A stretch of 22,286 nucleotides of DNA from Thermoprotei archaeon (GTDB lineage: Archaea > Thermoproteota > Thermoprotei_A > Sulfolobales > Fervidicoccaceae): positions 1-22,286 of the forward strand of contig JAEMPT010000058.1 in the NCBI GenBank assembly GCA_022759165.1, in the 5' to 3' direction. Position numbers and translations under genes: made by a program. Positions 8,597-15,185 of this stretch are shown piece after piece; the first letter of the stretch is position 1, and every line of letters starts with the position of its first letter. The notes under the pieces are model-generated. The model worked only from the letters and a program-made list of their open reading frames with translations. It made no database searches and was not told where the DNA came from.

Positions 8597-8920
8597 CTAC
8601 GGCTTTTTGACTTCTACCTTTCTTTCATATATAGCATAGATCACTTTTTGAGCCTTGTCCGCGCACTCCCCTACAATCTTCCCAACGAAATCTCCTTTTT
8701 GGAAAGGTCTCTCCTCTGCGCTTCCGCCATCGCCCAAGCATTTGATTACAGTAACCGTTTCAAAATTATCCTGCGACTTTTTCGGTTGCATCTGCATCAT
8801 AACGTAATAGAGAAACGTGAGAGATATTGCCATGAGGATCAGAGTCAATATACCTTGCACTTCAGGGGAGAGCAAGGTATTGTTCCCGAACATTTGCGCA
8901 GAAGCTTTTAAAGCTAGCAC
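8597..8920 (-). CDS. Small one-TM protein paired with the DUF1512-like gene
   Basis: About 107 residues. A short outer segment (residues 1-20) is followed by one transmembrane helix (GILTLILMAISLTFLYYVMM, about residues 23-42). A charged tail carries a single Cys (IKCLGDGGSAEERPF) and a strand/helix end rich in Lys and Val. Function unknown. It lies directly downstream of the DUF1512-like gene, whose TGA is at 8933-8931. GAGGTGA (8932-8926) overlaps that stop and sits five bases before GTG 8920, which I take as the start; the GTG at 8929 lies inside the binding site. The arrangement implies coupled translation, and the two membrane proteins may form a complex. Confidence 0.7.
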   Translation of the reverse strand: MLALKASAQMFGNNTLLSPEVQGILTLILMAISLTFLYYVMMQMQPKKSQDNFETVTVIKCLGDGGSAEERPFQKGDFVGKIVGECADKAQKVIYAIYERKVEVKKP

Positions 8921-8930
8921 CTTAGTCACC

Positions 8931-10034
8931 TCAGAGAATTCCCACGGAATTCCCTATGCCAGCTATTATTATGCTGTGACCCTCTGGTACCTTCTTTATG
9001 AGCTCCTTTATCCTTTCCAGAGCAACATCTACAGCATCACATATCTCCTTTTTCATTGTGAGTATCGCTTCTTCCATACCCATCTTCACTATGACCGCAT
9101 GTAGGGGTATTCCGTTAATGGAAGCTGCCCTCTCAATCCTTATCTTTTCGGGTCCAGCATCACCAATAGCGGCCCCAGCTCCCTCAGCGACTTCCCCAGT
9201 GTTCTCTCCTTCTAGCTTAAGAGCAGCATCTACGGTTATAATCATTCCAACTTTTTCGTTTCTCTCTCCGAGCTTCTTTAGCAGCTCTTCAACCGCAAAT
9301 CCTGGGTGGCCGACATTGCTTTCAGGACCGCTTGCCTTTATGAGATAGACCTTCCTATTGTCTATCTGAGATTCATAGTATACCGTATCCTTTACGATTT
9401 CTATGGGAGTAGCAGATGGTCCCACTATCCTCTGGACTAGGAGTGGGCCGGCCCCGTCTCCTATCGGCTTTCCTTCGAGAAAAACGTCGAGCGCTTTGCT
9501 GTACGCTTCCGCTTGCTTAATTATCATAGGAAGAACCATCTCCAGCTGCATTATTAGGATCCAGTTGTTAGTTTTCTGACCTGTTATCAACAGGTGCCTT
9601 ACATACTTATAGACGAAAGTAAGAGCAGCGCTTATTTCCAGGGCAGTTGAAGCCAAACTCCTCTCGACTTTTCCAGCATTCGGGAGAGCCTCCTTTACAA
9701 GTCCTTCAAGTCGTTCCTCTCTAGTTGAAAAGAGAACGTCCATCCTCTTTATTATATCAGTCGGCTCTATATTAACGGGCTCAATCACGAAGTAGTTTAT
9801 CCCCTTCTCCATCACTTTTTCAGGCTGCTCAAGACCGAGGTTCCTCATATAGCTTGCCGTTTTGCTTTGCGACTCGTTCATCATTCTTTCAAGTACTCCT
9901 AGCTTTAGCTTTATGTTCCTCGATGAAACGTAAATTTGGAATTTCTGGTTGAAGCCCATGAATAAGAGCAGAAATATGACTAGAAATGCTAGCTGTGAAA
10001 TAGCGGATATCCAGTCAGTTATTGTTGAAGACAA
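8931..10034 (-). CDS. DUF1512-like archaeal membrane protein
   Basis: 367 residues. One N-terminal transmembrane helix (about residues 9-27, ISQLAFLVIFLLLFMGF) anchors a large soluble part. That part begins with a helical region (30-180) and continues with an alpha/beta domain. Recognisable pieces are GDGAGPLLVQRIVG, YLIKASGPESNVGHPGFAVE and the C-terminal SIIIAGIGNSVGIL, with a Gly-rich segment near residue 285. These fit my memory of the archaeal family DUF1512; no function is established for it. The GPESNVGHPG and AGIGNS turns suggest ligand or nucleotide contact, which is inference. The start is TTG with GGAGTGTGT upstream. An AT-rich element at 10068-10080 is a likely TATA box. It is the first gene of a minus-strand run. 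Confidence 0.75.
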   Translation of the reverse strand: MSSTITDWISAISQLAFLVIFLLLFMGFNQKFQIYVSSRNIKLKLGVLERMMNESQSKTASYMRNLGLEQPEKVMEKGINYFVIEPVNIEPTDIIKRMDVLFSTREERLEGLVKEALPNAGKVERSLASTALEISAALTFVYKYVRHLLITGQKTNNWILIMQLEMVLPMIIKQAEAYSKALDVFLEGKPIGDGAGPLLVQRIVGPSATPIEIVKDTVYYESQIDNRKVYLIKASGPESNVGHPGFAVEELLKKLGERNEKVGMIITVDAALKLEGENTGEVAEGAGAAIGDAGPEKIRIERAASINGIPLHAVIVKMGMEEAILTMKKEICDAVDVALERIKELIKKVPEGHSIIIAGIGNSVGIL

Positions 10035-10243
10035 TAGTTACACACTCCAATTTTTTCTAATCTTCACTATTTTAAAAACCACTGAGGGTAATTAAAACAT
10101 TTGTATTGTTAATGCTATGGATTTTTAGCTATAGACCTCCATTGACAATTGAGACCTCTTCCTCGCATAAAGAACGAAGCTTTCGACTGTAAGATATAGG
10201 ACTCTTCTCTATCTAACGCGATTTCAAAAGATCCATGTTAGCA

Positions 10244-10329
10244 TGGTGCGGGGGGTGGGATTTGAACCCACGCTGGCCTACGCCAACGGATCTTGAGTCC
10301 GCCCCCTTAGTCCGCTCGGGCACCCCCGC
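10244..10329 (-). tRNA. tRNA-Leu (anticodon CAA), CCA end encoded
   Basis: Read on the minus strand. The acceptor stem GCGGGGG (10329-10323) pairs fully with CCCCCGC (10254-10248). The discriminator A is 10247 and CCA is encoded at 10246-10244. The T stem GTGGG/CCCAC encloses TTCAAAT. The anticodon loop is CTCAAGA with anticodon CAA, which reads UUG codons. A long variable arm gives the class II shape expected of Leu. No intron interrupts the anticodon loop. An AT-rich element near 10362-10372 could be the promoter. Confidence 0.95.
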
Positions 10330-10415
10330 CCATATCAGTTAGTCTTTTTTAAGAAGGGGAATAATTAAGTTTTTAATTTGAAACTCTAAAAAACCTTCAA
10401 CTTGGGTGCATCGTT

Positions 10416-11039
10416 ATTATAGATGGGGTTCTTCAGGGTTTTTTGCTTGGATTGAGTTTGGCTGCCCCGCCGGGACCAGTGAATGCTATAATCGCATCAA
10501 AAAGCCTGAGGAATTGGCAGAACGGTGCTATGATTGGCTTCGGTGCACTAACCGCAGATATGACGTTTATGGTTATCACGATATTCTTCGGAGAACTTAT
10601 ACCGGAGTCTGTGGTACCGCTGATATCTTTTGGAGGAGGCATTTTTTTGGCATGGCTAGCCTACAGTTCACTTAGGTCTGAGGCCAGCTATACTCATAAT
10701 CAAGATGAAGCTCTGAATGGGAAGAGCTACTTCGTTGGATTGACGATGGGCCTGACAAATCCTTTTCAGATAATGTGGTGGGTAAGCGTAGGTGTACCTC
10801 TCGTGAGAAACTTGGGGACGGTGATATTCTTGGGATTCGTGTTTGGAATAGCTTTGTGGGTCTTTTCATTCTCGTTCCTAGTGAATAAGTTCGGGGTGTC
10901 GCATAAATTTGCCTTTGCCGTTAAGTTGTTCAGCTTTGTAACGCTTTCCTTTTTTTCGTTGTACTTTTTCTATAGGGCCTTGCCACCAATAGCTAGATGG
11001 ATTGTAGGCTTTATGATTTCACCAATTTCTGACATCTGA
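10416..11039 (+). CDS. LysE/RhtB-family exporter with non-standard start
   Basis: About 200 residues and five to six hydrophobic helices. The family hallmark GLSLAAPPGPVNA sits in the first helix. Further on are NPFQIMWWVSVG (the helix-4 region) and alternating hydrophobic segments up to the C terminus. LysE-type proteins export basic or neutral amino acids or related small molecules through the cytoplasmic membrane. The first standard start codon in frame, TTG at 10443, would cut helix 1 in half. The frame is open back to 10377 and encodes a sensible helix start (IDGVLQGFLLGL) but offers no ATG, GTG or TTG. GGTGC at 10405-10409 lies six bases before an ATT at 10416, which I take as the likely start. 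A base-calling error near 10405-10440 is the alternative, since a GTG at 10406 is in the next frame. Confidence 0.8.
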   Translation: MIDGVLQGFLLGLSLAAPPGPVNAIIASKSLRNWQNGAMIGFGALTADMTFMVITIFFGELIPESVVPLISFGGGIFLAWLAYSSLRSEASYTHNQDEALNGKSYFVGLTMGLTNPFQIMWWVSVGVPLVRNLGTVIFLGFVFGIALWVFSFSFLVNKFGVSHKFAFAVKLFSFVTLSFFSLYFFYRALPPIARWIVGFMISPISDI

Positions 11040-11193
11040 AATCCTTCCGACCTGGAGGACGAAACCGTCAGTTGTAATCTCGGGAAAGATCCGATGAAAT
11101 TACTGTTCATTGAAAAAAGGCCAGCGAGATGGAGTTAACATCAAAAAACCGAAAAAGAAAATTGGCGATTGAGAGCAGAAAGAATGAAGGATC

Positions 11194-11838
11194 CTATGAA
11201 CGCTTTTCTTCTATCGAACCGAAGATTTCTAAAGGATCTTTATTGATAACCAAGTCCGCTATGCTTTTTATGGCTACATCATCACGAGAGACGACTGCTA
11301 GCTCGACTCCGCCAAATAACTTGCTTACCCAAGGTATTAATGCCCCAGGAAGCAATTTTTCCGGATTGCCAAGGACAAGTAGAGCGTCGCTGGACATGGC
11401 GGTACGGACTGCCCTCTCGACTCTTTTCCCCATATCTCCAGGCAATGGCTGAATTTTTGGTAGCAGGGGAAGACCGCAATATGGGCAAACTTCCTCAAAT
11501 GGGACTATTGGAAAGGAATGACCGCACTTCTTGCAAAAGACCTCTCCAACTTCCCCCAACAACCTTATCTCAATAACGTTTTTCCTCTTAAGCTGAGCGA
11601 AAGTCGGCGATAAAAAGATGACCCCCCCAAGGTTTAAGTTTAAAGCTAGCGCATTTAGAAGCTCTTCATCCCTTTTCCTCAATACCGATAATTTAGAGGC
11701 ACAAGCGATAAGCTGCTCTTTTGTTTCTCCAAGAGGGTCAAGAAGGATCTCCGCACACTCTTCCGGGGTATCTAAAGCGAAAAGGGAGACAACTGACTTG
11801 TCTGATAAGAACGATATAAGAGAGCTTGCTTCCTCCAT
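11194..11838 (-). CDS. Degenerate Sir2-like protein with zinc ribbon, probable pseudoenzyme
   Basis: 214 residues. The second half follows the sirtuin plan. FCKKCG and CPYCG (Cys102, 105, 118, 121) form the zinc ribbon, then LLPKIQPLPGDM sits where sirtuins have RPxVVxFGE. DALLVLGNPEKLLPGALIP stands for the DxxLVxGTSxxVxPA strand, and LAVVSRDD and ADLVINKDPLEIFGSI for the final strands. Missing are the N-terminal GAGxS and GIPDFR NAD-binding motifs, the TQNxD motif (here FLSPTF) and the catalytic His (IRLLGE replaces ELHG). It is therefore unlikely to be an NAD-dependent deacylase and may bind a partner or nucleotide instead. Other Rossmann-type zinc-ribbon proteins are possible. The ATG lies one base after the stop of the metallophosphoesterase gene, so the two are cotranscribed. 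Confidence 0.7.
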   Translation of the reverse strand: MEEASSLISFLSDKSVVSLFALDTPEECAEILLDPLGETKEQLIACASKLSVLRKRDEELLNALALNLNLGGVIFLSPTFAQLKRKNVIEIRLLGEVGEVFCKKCGHSFPIVPFEEVCPYCGLPLLPKIQPLPGDMGKRVERAVRTAMSSDALLVLGNPEKLLPGALIPWVSKLFGGVELAVVSRDDVAIKSIADLVINKDPLEIFGSIEEKRS

Positions 11839-11839
11839 G

Positions 11840-12448
11840 CTAACCTATCCTCAATAGCTTTGCTTCTTTTTTCTCTAAATCTATCAAGGCAAACCTACCA
11901 TGTTTGAGAGCTCCGGGGTTAACGACCAACGTTTCTCCAATCACCTCCCACCCGGGGGACTCGTGAATATGACCATGCATGTGCAGGTAAACTTTAAACT
12001 CCTCGTCTAGCTCCCTGAGCTCCGGCAGACCAGCGTGGATCTTTCCCAATGCCAAATCGGTTTTCGAGGAAAGCGGTGGATGATGTGAAAGAATCAATAT
12101 CTTTTTGTTTCCTTTATAAAAGGGAAGAAGCTCTTTAACCCTCGTGAACGAAGAATAGAAGCTCATCCCACCTATTCCTGCGATCACGTAGCCTCCAATT
12201 TCAATAACGTTAGCATCAATGTTTAACCCTTCTCTCGAAAATGCCTTTGAAACGCCTACATCATCCATATTCCCTGGAACGAAAACCAATTTCTCGGACA
12301 TTTCCTTTAACAAATCGACTATTTCTCCATCACATTCAACATCGCCATGAATCGCAAGTAAATCGAATTGAAACGACCTGCTCTCATTCTTTAAGGACTT
12401 CAACCTGTTAATGTCACAGTGAATATCTCCAACTTGTAGGATTCTCAT
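11840..12448 (-). CDS. Calcineurin-like metallophosphoesterase
   Basis: 202 residues, single domain, cytoplasmic. All metal-site motifs are visible: GDIH (Asp8, His10), GDVE (Asp36), GNMDD (Asn60), SHHPP (His122) and HGHIH (His160, His162). The size and the short GHxH end recall YfcE/MJ0936-like phosphodiesterases, but the substrate is unknown. GAGGTGGGG lies about nine bases before the ATG, on the minus strand near 12458-12466. It is followed directly by the Sir2-like gene, so the pair is an operon; a link between phosphoester cleavage and the sirtuin-like partner is speculative. Confidence 0.88.
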   Translation of the reverse strand: MRILQVGDIHCDINRLKSLKNESRSFQFDLLAIHGDVECDGEIVDLLKEMSEKLVFVPGNMDDVGVSKAFSREGLNIDANVIEIGGYVIAGIGGMSFYSSFTRVKELLPFYKGNKKILILSHHPPLSSKTDLALGKIHAGLPELRELDEEFKVYLHMHGHIHESPGWEVIGETLVVNPGALKHGRFALIDLEKKEAKLLRIG

Positions 12449-12685
12449 TTTATTTCCCCCACCTCGATAGATTTTCTAACACCTCATTCTTCATACTTTA
12501 ATGAATCAAACATCCTTTCATAACCTTTTGTGGACAAGTTCTTTTATCTTAATGTAGCCTAGAAAGGATTTACTTGCCATGATGTAGATTTTCCCTTTGC
12601 TCCGCACTGAACTGGAAAAATGAAGCCACAATCTGAAAGGCCCATTTATGAATGCGATAAACTAGACCAAGGAACAGCTAGCAAA
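12449..12685. other. Divergent intergenic region
   Basis: It separates the metallophosphoesterase (-) from eS25 (+). It must hold both promoters; several AT-rich tracts are present (for example around 12490 and 12540-12550). An ORF in frame with eS25 begins at 12620 but is not a likely extension, because the TATA element and binding site of eS25 lie inside it. No RNA gene was supported. Confidence 0.35.
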
Positions 12686-12723
12686 TTATTAATAAACCTA
12701 TTTGGCTCAACCCTATATGAGGT
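12686..12723 (+). promoter_or_regulatory. Promoter and ribosome binding site of eS25
   Basis: ATTATTAATAAA at 12686-12697 is a TATA-like box, predicting initiation near 12718. GAGGT at 12719-12723 lies seven bases before the ATG at 12731. The transcript would have a very short leader. Confidence 0.5.
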
Positions 12724-12730
12724 TATGATT

Positions 12731-13006
12731 ATGCCAAAGCAGAAGAAAGAGGAAAAGCAGTCCTCAAGCCGATCAATAGTGCAGCAGGCGGAAATGAACG
12801 TTTCAGTTCCCGCCGAATTGCTGAAAAGAGCTGAGAAAGAAGTGAAAAACATGGATTATATAACACCCTTCTCTCTTGCCCAGAAGCTCAGCATATCCAT
12901 GAGTACTTCGAGGAAGCTTCTCAAAATGCTTGAGCAAAGCAAAGCGGTAGAGGCCGTTAGCAAGAACAGAAGATCTCCTGTCTTCATTGCTAAAAAAACG
13001 GAATAA
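12731..13006 (+). CDS. rps25e: Small ribosomal subunit protein eS25
   Basis: 91 residues. A Lys-rich N-terminal tail (residues 1-20) is followed by a winged-helix fold: VPAELLKRAEKEVKNMDYITP, then the helix SLAQKLSISMSTSRKLLKMLEQ, then strands VEAVSKNRRSPVF. This matches archaeal/eukaryotic S25e in length, basic tail and the YITP...L..K/L pattern. It binds the head of the 30S subunit. A shorter start than the longest ORF is chosen because the GAGGT site and TATA element fit 12731; a second ATG at 12725 overlaps the binding site. As is common in archaea, the gene stands alone here. Confidence 0.88.
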   Translation: MPKQKKEEKQSSSRSIVQQAEMNVSVPAELLKRAEKEVKNMDYITPFSLAQKLSISMSTSRKLLKMLEQSKAVEAVSKNRRSPVFIAKKTE

Positions 13007-13046
13007 AATTATTATTAATAATCTTAAAACCTCCTTTTAGTTCTTG

Positions 13047-13052
13047 TTTTTT
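13047..13052 (+). terminator. T-run terminator after eS25
   Basis: A six-T run 40 bases after the eS25 stop, preceded by a pyrimidine-rich stretch (CTCCTTTTAGTTCTTG). This is the usual form of archaeal intrinsic termination. Confidence 0.45.
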
Positions 13053-13094
13053 CGAAAAAGGTTTATTTATAAGAAGACATTTTAATCGATCCTT

Positions 13095-13112
13095 GGGGCA
13101 AAATTTTCCCCC
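13095..13112. promoter_or_regulatory. Near-perfect palindrome upstream of the winged-helix gene
   Basis: GGGG, C, AAAATTTT, CCCCC forms an inverted repeat broken by one base. It lies about 15-35 bases before a TATA-like element (13128-13140, AAGTATATATTAA), where archaeal operators are often found. The downstream product is a winged-helix protein, so autoregulation is possible but unproven. Confidence 0.35.
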
Positions 13113-13185
13113 GAAAATATAGAGCATAAGTATATATTAAAGAAAGATAAAATCATATATTAGAATGGAAAAAGGGTGATACAGA

Positions 13186-13545
13186 ATGAAGCTAAAATCG
13201 ATCTACGAGGATGAGGACGTAGTCGTTGAGGTCGGGCCTCATGACGACGAGATTCCTGGGCTAATAATGGATCTGTTCAAGAGAAAGAAGCGGCCGATGA
13301 CTTGGCAACAGCTCAGAGAGCACTTCAGCGCCGTGATAGGAGAGGACAGGCTTAGACGGGCACTGAGGCAACTGGTCAAAGAAGAAAAGCTTGTCCAGCT
13401 GAACAGAACCACATATGCAGATCCAGATACGCTCACACCTGAAATGATAGAAGAGCTGGAGGCCAAGAGGAGGATTTATTCGGCTAGAGCGAGAGGCTAC
13501 CTTTATGAATCGATGAAGAGGAACCTCGAGGCAAACTCTAACTGA
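13186..13545 (+). CDS. Winged-helix DNA-binding protein of unknown role
   Basis: 119 residues. An acidic N terminus (residues 1-22) is followed by a winged-helix domain, about 23-80: helix PGLIMDLFKRKKRP, turn MTWQQLREHFS, recognition helix GEDRLRRALRQLVKEEKLV, then a wing strand VQLNRTTYAD. The C terminus is a long charged helix (84-115, PEMIEELEAKRRIYSARARG). It may regulate transcription or be a chromatin or ribonucleoprotein factor; no ligand domain is present. GGTGA at 13175-13179 lies six bases before the ATG. Its stop codon touches the stop of the convergent peptidase gene within TGATCA (13543-13548). Confidence 0.75.
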   Translation: MKLKSIYEDEDVVVEVGPHDDEIPGLIMDLFKRKKRPMTWQQLREHFSAVIGEDRLRRALRQLVKEEKLVQLNRTTYADPDTLTPEMIEELEAKRRIYSARARGYLYESMKRNLEANSN

Positions 13546-14652
13546 TCACATTTCGATTAGCATGCCAAGTTTGTTTAAGGGTCTGCCTCCATTTTTGGTC
13601 ACTAGCACAGTATTTTCAATCCTCATACCAAGCTTCATTGGTATATAGAAGCCTGGCTCAATCGTGATGACATCTCCTTCGTAGAGGACATCTTCGCTCA
13701 AGGGTGATATGCTAGGGGCCTCGTGCACCTCAACGCCTACGCCGTGGCCTAAGGAATGGATGAAATATTTCTCTAATCCCCTCCAAGAGAGAATTTTTCT
13801 TGCTTGCATATCTATGTCTCTGGCAATAGCTCCGGGCCGGACTAAATCTAAAGATGACTCATACGCATTTATCAGCAATTCAAGCAAGGGCCTATATGAC
13901 GGAGCATTTAATAGTACGGTCCTAGTCATATCAGAGCAATATGGACCATATTTAGCTCCCACATCAACCACAAGAGCCTTTCCCCTAGTAAGTTTTTTTG
14001 CTGTGGGCAATGCATGCGGGTTTGAAGCGTTTTCCTCAACTGCTACTATAGGGTCGAACGCTAGTCCGCTGGCCCCATTTTCATATAATTTTTTAATGAG
14101 CTCTCCATACATTAGTCTCTCCGTTGCTCCGACGCCGATGGAGTTAAGGAAATCCGAAAGCCCCCTTTCTGTTATCTCTGACGCCTTTTCTATTAGCTCA
14201 ACCTCCTCGGTCATCTTCCTTCGTTTTATCGAAGTGATCTCCTTGGAAATATTGACAAACTTTATGCCATTTGAACTGTCTTTTGTTAGATTGAAAGGAA
14301 GGGGATCTGAGTCTACCGCAATCTTCGTATCTCCATCTATAAATCTAGCAAGAGCATCACCCATGGATCCTAGGAGGAGGGGATAATTGGGATGATCATC
14401 GAAAGCAAATCTACTTACCGCATACGTCTCAAGAGTTCCATCTAACTCTTGCGTTACTTTCCAATATTCCATTATTGGAACCAGCGCGGCTCTTTTTCCC
14501 GTCATAAGGTTTAAGTATATCGTACCGCTAGCATCTATCCCTGTTATATAAAGGAAATTGGATCTTGAGGATATTATCATGCTATCGGCGCCCGATTCTT
14601 CTACCGTTTTAATCAAACGCTCGATCTTCTTATATACTAGTTTGTTTCCCAA
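13546..14652 (-). CDS. M24 metallopeptidase (Xaa-Pro dipeptidase/aminopeptidase type)
   Basis: 368 residues, cytoplasmic. The N-terminal creatinase-like domain (residues 1-140, ADSMIISSRSNFLYITG) is followed by a pita-bread catalytic domain with all five metal ligands: Asp230 and Asp241 (VDVGAKYGPYCSDMTR), His303 (LGHGVGVEVHE), Glu332 (IEPGFY) and Glu346 (RIENTVLV). His213 in NPHALP is the usual catalytic His. It should cleave Xaa-Pro peptides; PepQ-like dipeptidase or PepP-like activity cannot be separated here. The start is TTG with a strong GAGGAGGGGT site on the minus strand near 14666-14657. The gene is complete and of normal family length. Confidence 0.92.
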   Translation of the reverse strand: MGNKLVYKKIERLIKTVEESGADSMIISSRSNFLYITGIDASGTIYLNLMTGKRAALVPIMEYWKVTQELDGTLETYAVSRFAFDDHPNYPLLLGSMGDALARFIDGDTKIAVDSDPLPFNLTKDSSNGIKFVNISKEITSIKRRKMTEEVELIEKASEITERGLSDFLNSIGVGATERLMYGELIKKLYENGASGLAFDPIVAVEENASNPHALPTAKKLTRGKALVVDVGAKYGPYCSDMTRTVLLNAPSYRPLLELLINAYESSLDLVRPGAIARDIDMQARKILSWRGLEKYFIHSLGHGVGVEVHEAPSISPLSEDVLYEGDVITIEPGFYIPMKLGMRIENTVLVTKNGGRPLNKLGMLIEM

Positions 14653-14668
14653 ATGTAACCCCTCCTCT

Positions 14669-14779
14669 TCAAAGGATAAGAGTTCCTCTCATCTGTATGG
14701 AATTACATTTATGATCTGCGGGGCAGTCGGAGCAGCCAGAGATCCCCCACATCTGTTTATATGTTTTCCAATCGCGCAT
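14669..14779 (-). CDS. Possible 36-residue Cys-containing small ORF
   Basis: No family recognised. The frame is open from further upstream and gives MRDWKTYKQMWG, then a CxxC...C cluster (GCSDCPADHKC) and a short hydrophobic end. The stop lies just before the strong ribosome binding site of the M24 peptidase gene, so both could be on one transcript. The Cys spacing suggests a metal site or disulfide. No clear binding site precedes the ATG; TTG at 14797 is an alternative and leaderless start. It could still be a chance ORF. Confidence 0.3.
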   Translation of the reverse strand: MRDWKTYKQMWGISGCSDCPADHKCNSIQMRGTLIL

Positions 14780-15185
14780 CCAAGCGATTAGGTGCAACCG
14801 CAGTTCTAATCTTATTCTTCATTAAAAAGCAATTAAAATGAAGAAAGATTTAAGCTTTCACTCATCCCCGTCTTGAAAAATGAGGCTTTCGGTTATAAAA
14901 TATGCTGTATGGAAAAGCTTTTTAGCTTTCTTAAAATTAAACTGTTCTTCGTGGTGAAGCTAAACCGGTTGCCCCTAAGTGTAAAGGATGCGGGGAATGC
15001 AGCCGCCTGCGACAGCAAAAATAAGAATCAGGCCTCTATCTTCCCAAACTTCCTCGCAGATGAGGAACGTAGAACCGAACAGATGCGGGGGGACCTGAGT
15101 AATCGGGGGAAAGAGGTCGACGAAAATTCAAAATATTTTGATCAAAATAGCAGATAAAAATTAAAAAAAATTAAGAGTGATAGCC
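14780..15185. other. Gene-poor region with possible structured RNA
   Basis: No convincing protein gene. A TATA-like element (TTATAAAATATG, 14892-14903) on the plus strand predicts a transcript from about 14920. Between 14960 and 15120 the sequence is richer in G+C than its AT-rich flanks. It can form hairpins: CCGG...CCGG-type pairing with CCCC/GGGG inside (14966-15006), a perfect six-base stem TTCCTC/GAGGAA (15050-15067), and GACCT/AGGTC (about 15095-15118). It could be a noncoding RNA or the 5' leader of the CoA-ligase gene. One frame contains an isolated KCKGCGEC, like a ferredoxin motif, but it is closed by stops. Confidence 0.3.

Noticed and set aside
12578..12655. C/D-box guide RNA candidate (ATGATGT, CTGA, ATGAAG, CTGA)
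   Set aside because: Box order is right, but the C and C' boxes deviate and the spacers (about 21 and 7) do not fit the roughly 12-base spacing of archaeal sRNAs.
12620..12730. 37-residue N-terminal extension of eS25
   Set aside because: It covers the TATA element and binding site of the shorter form, and eS25 proteins begin with a Lys-rich tail as the shorter form does.
13709..14386. 225-codon plus-strand ORF inside the M24 peptidase gene
   Set aside because: Antisense shadow; all catalytic motifs are in the minus-strand frame.
14873..15157. 94-codon ORF in the intergenic region
   Set aside because: TTG start without a binding site, no recognisable domain, low-quality composition; the region looks more like RNA or leader.
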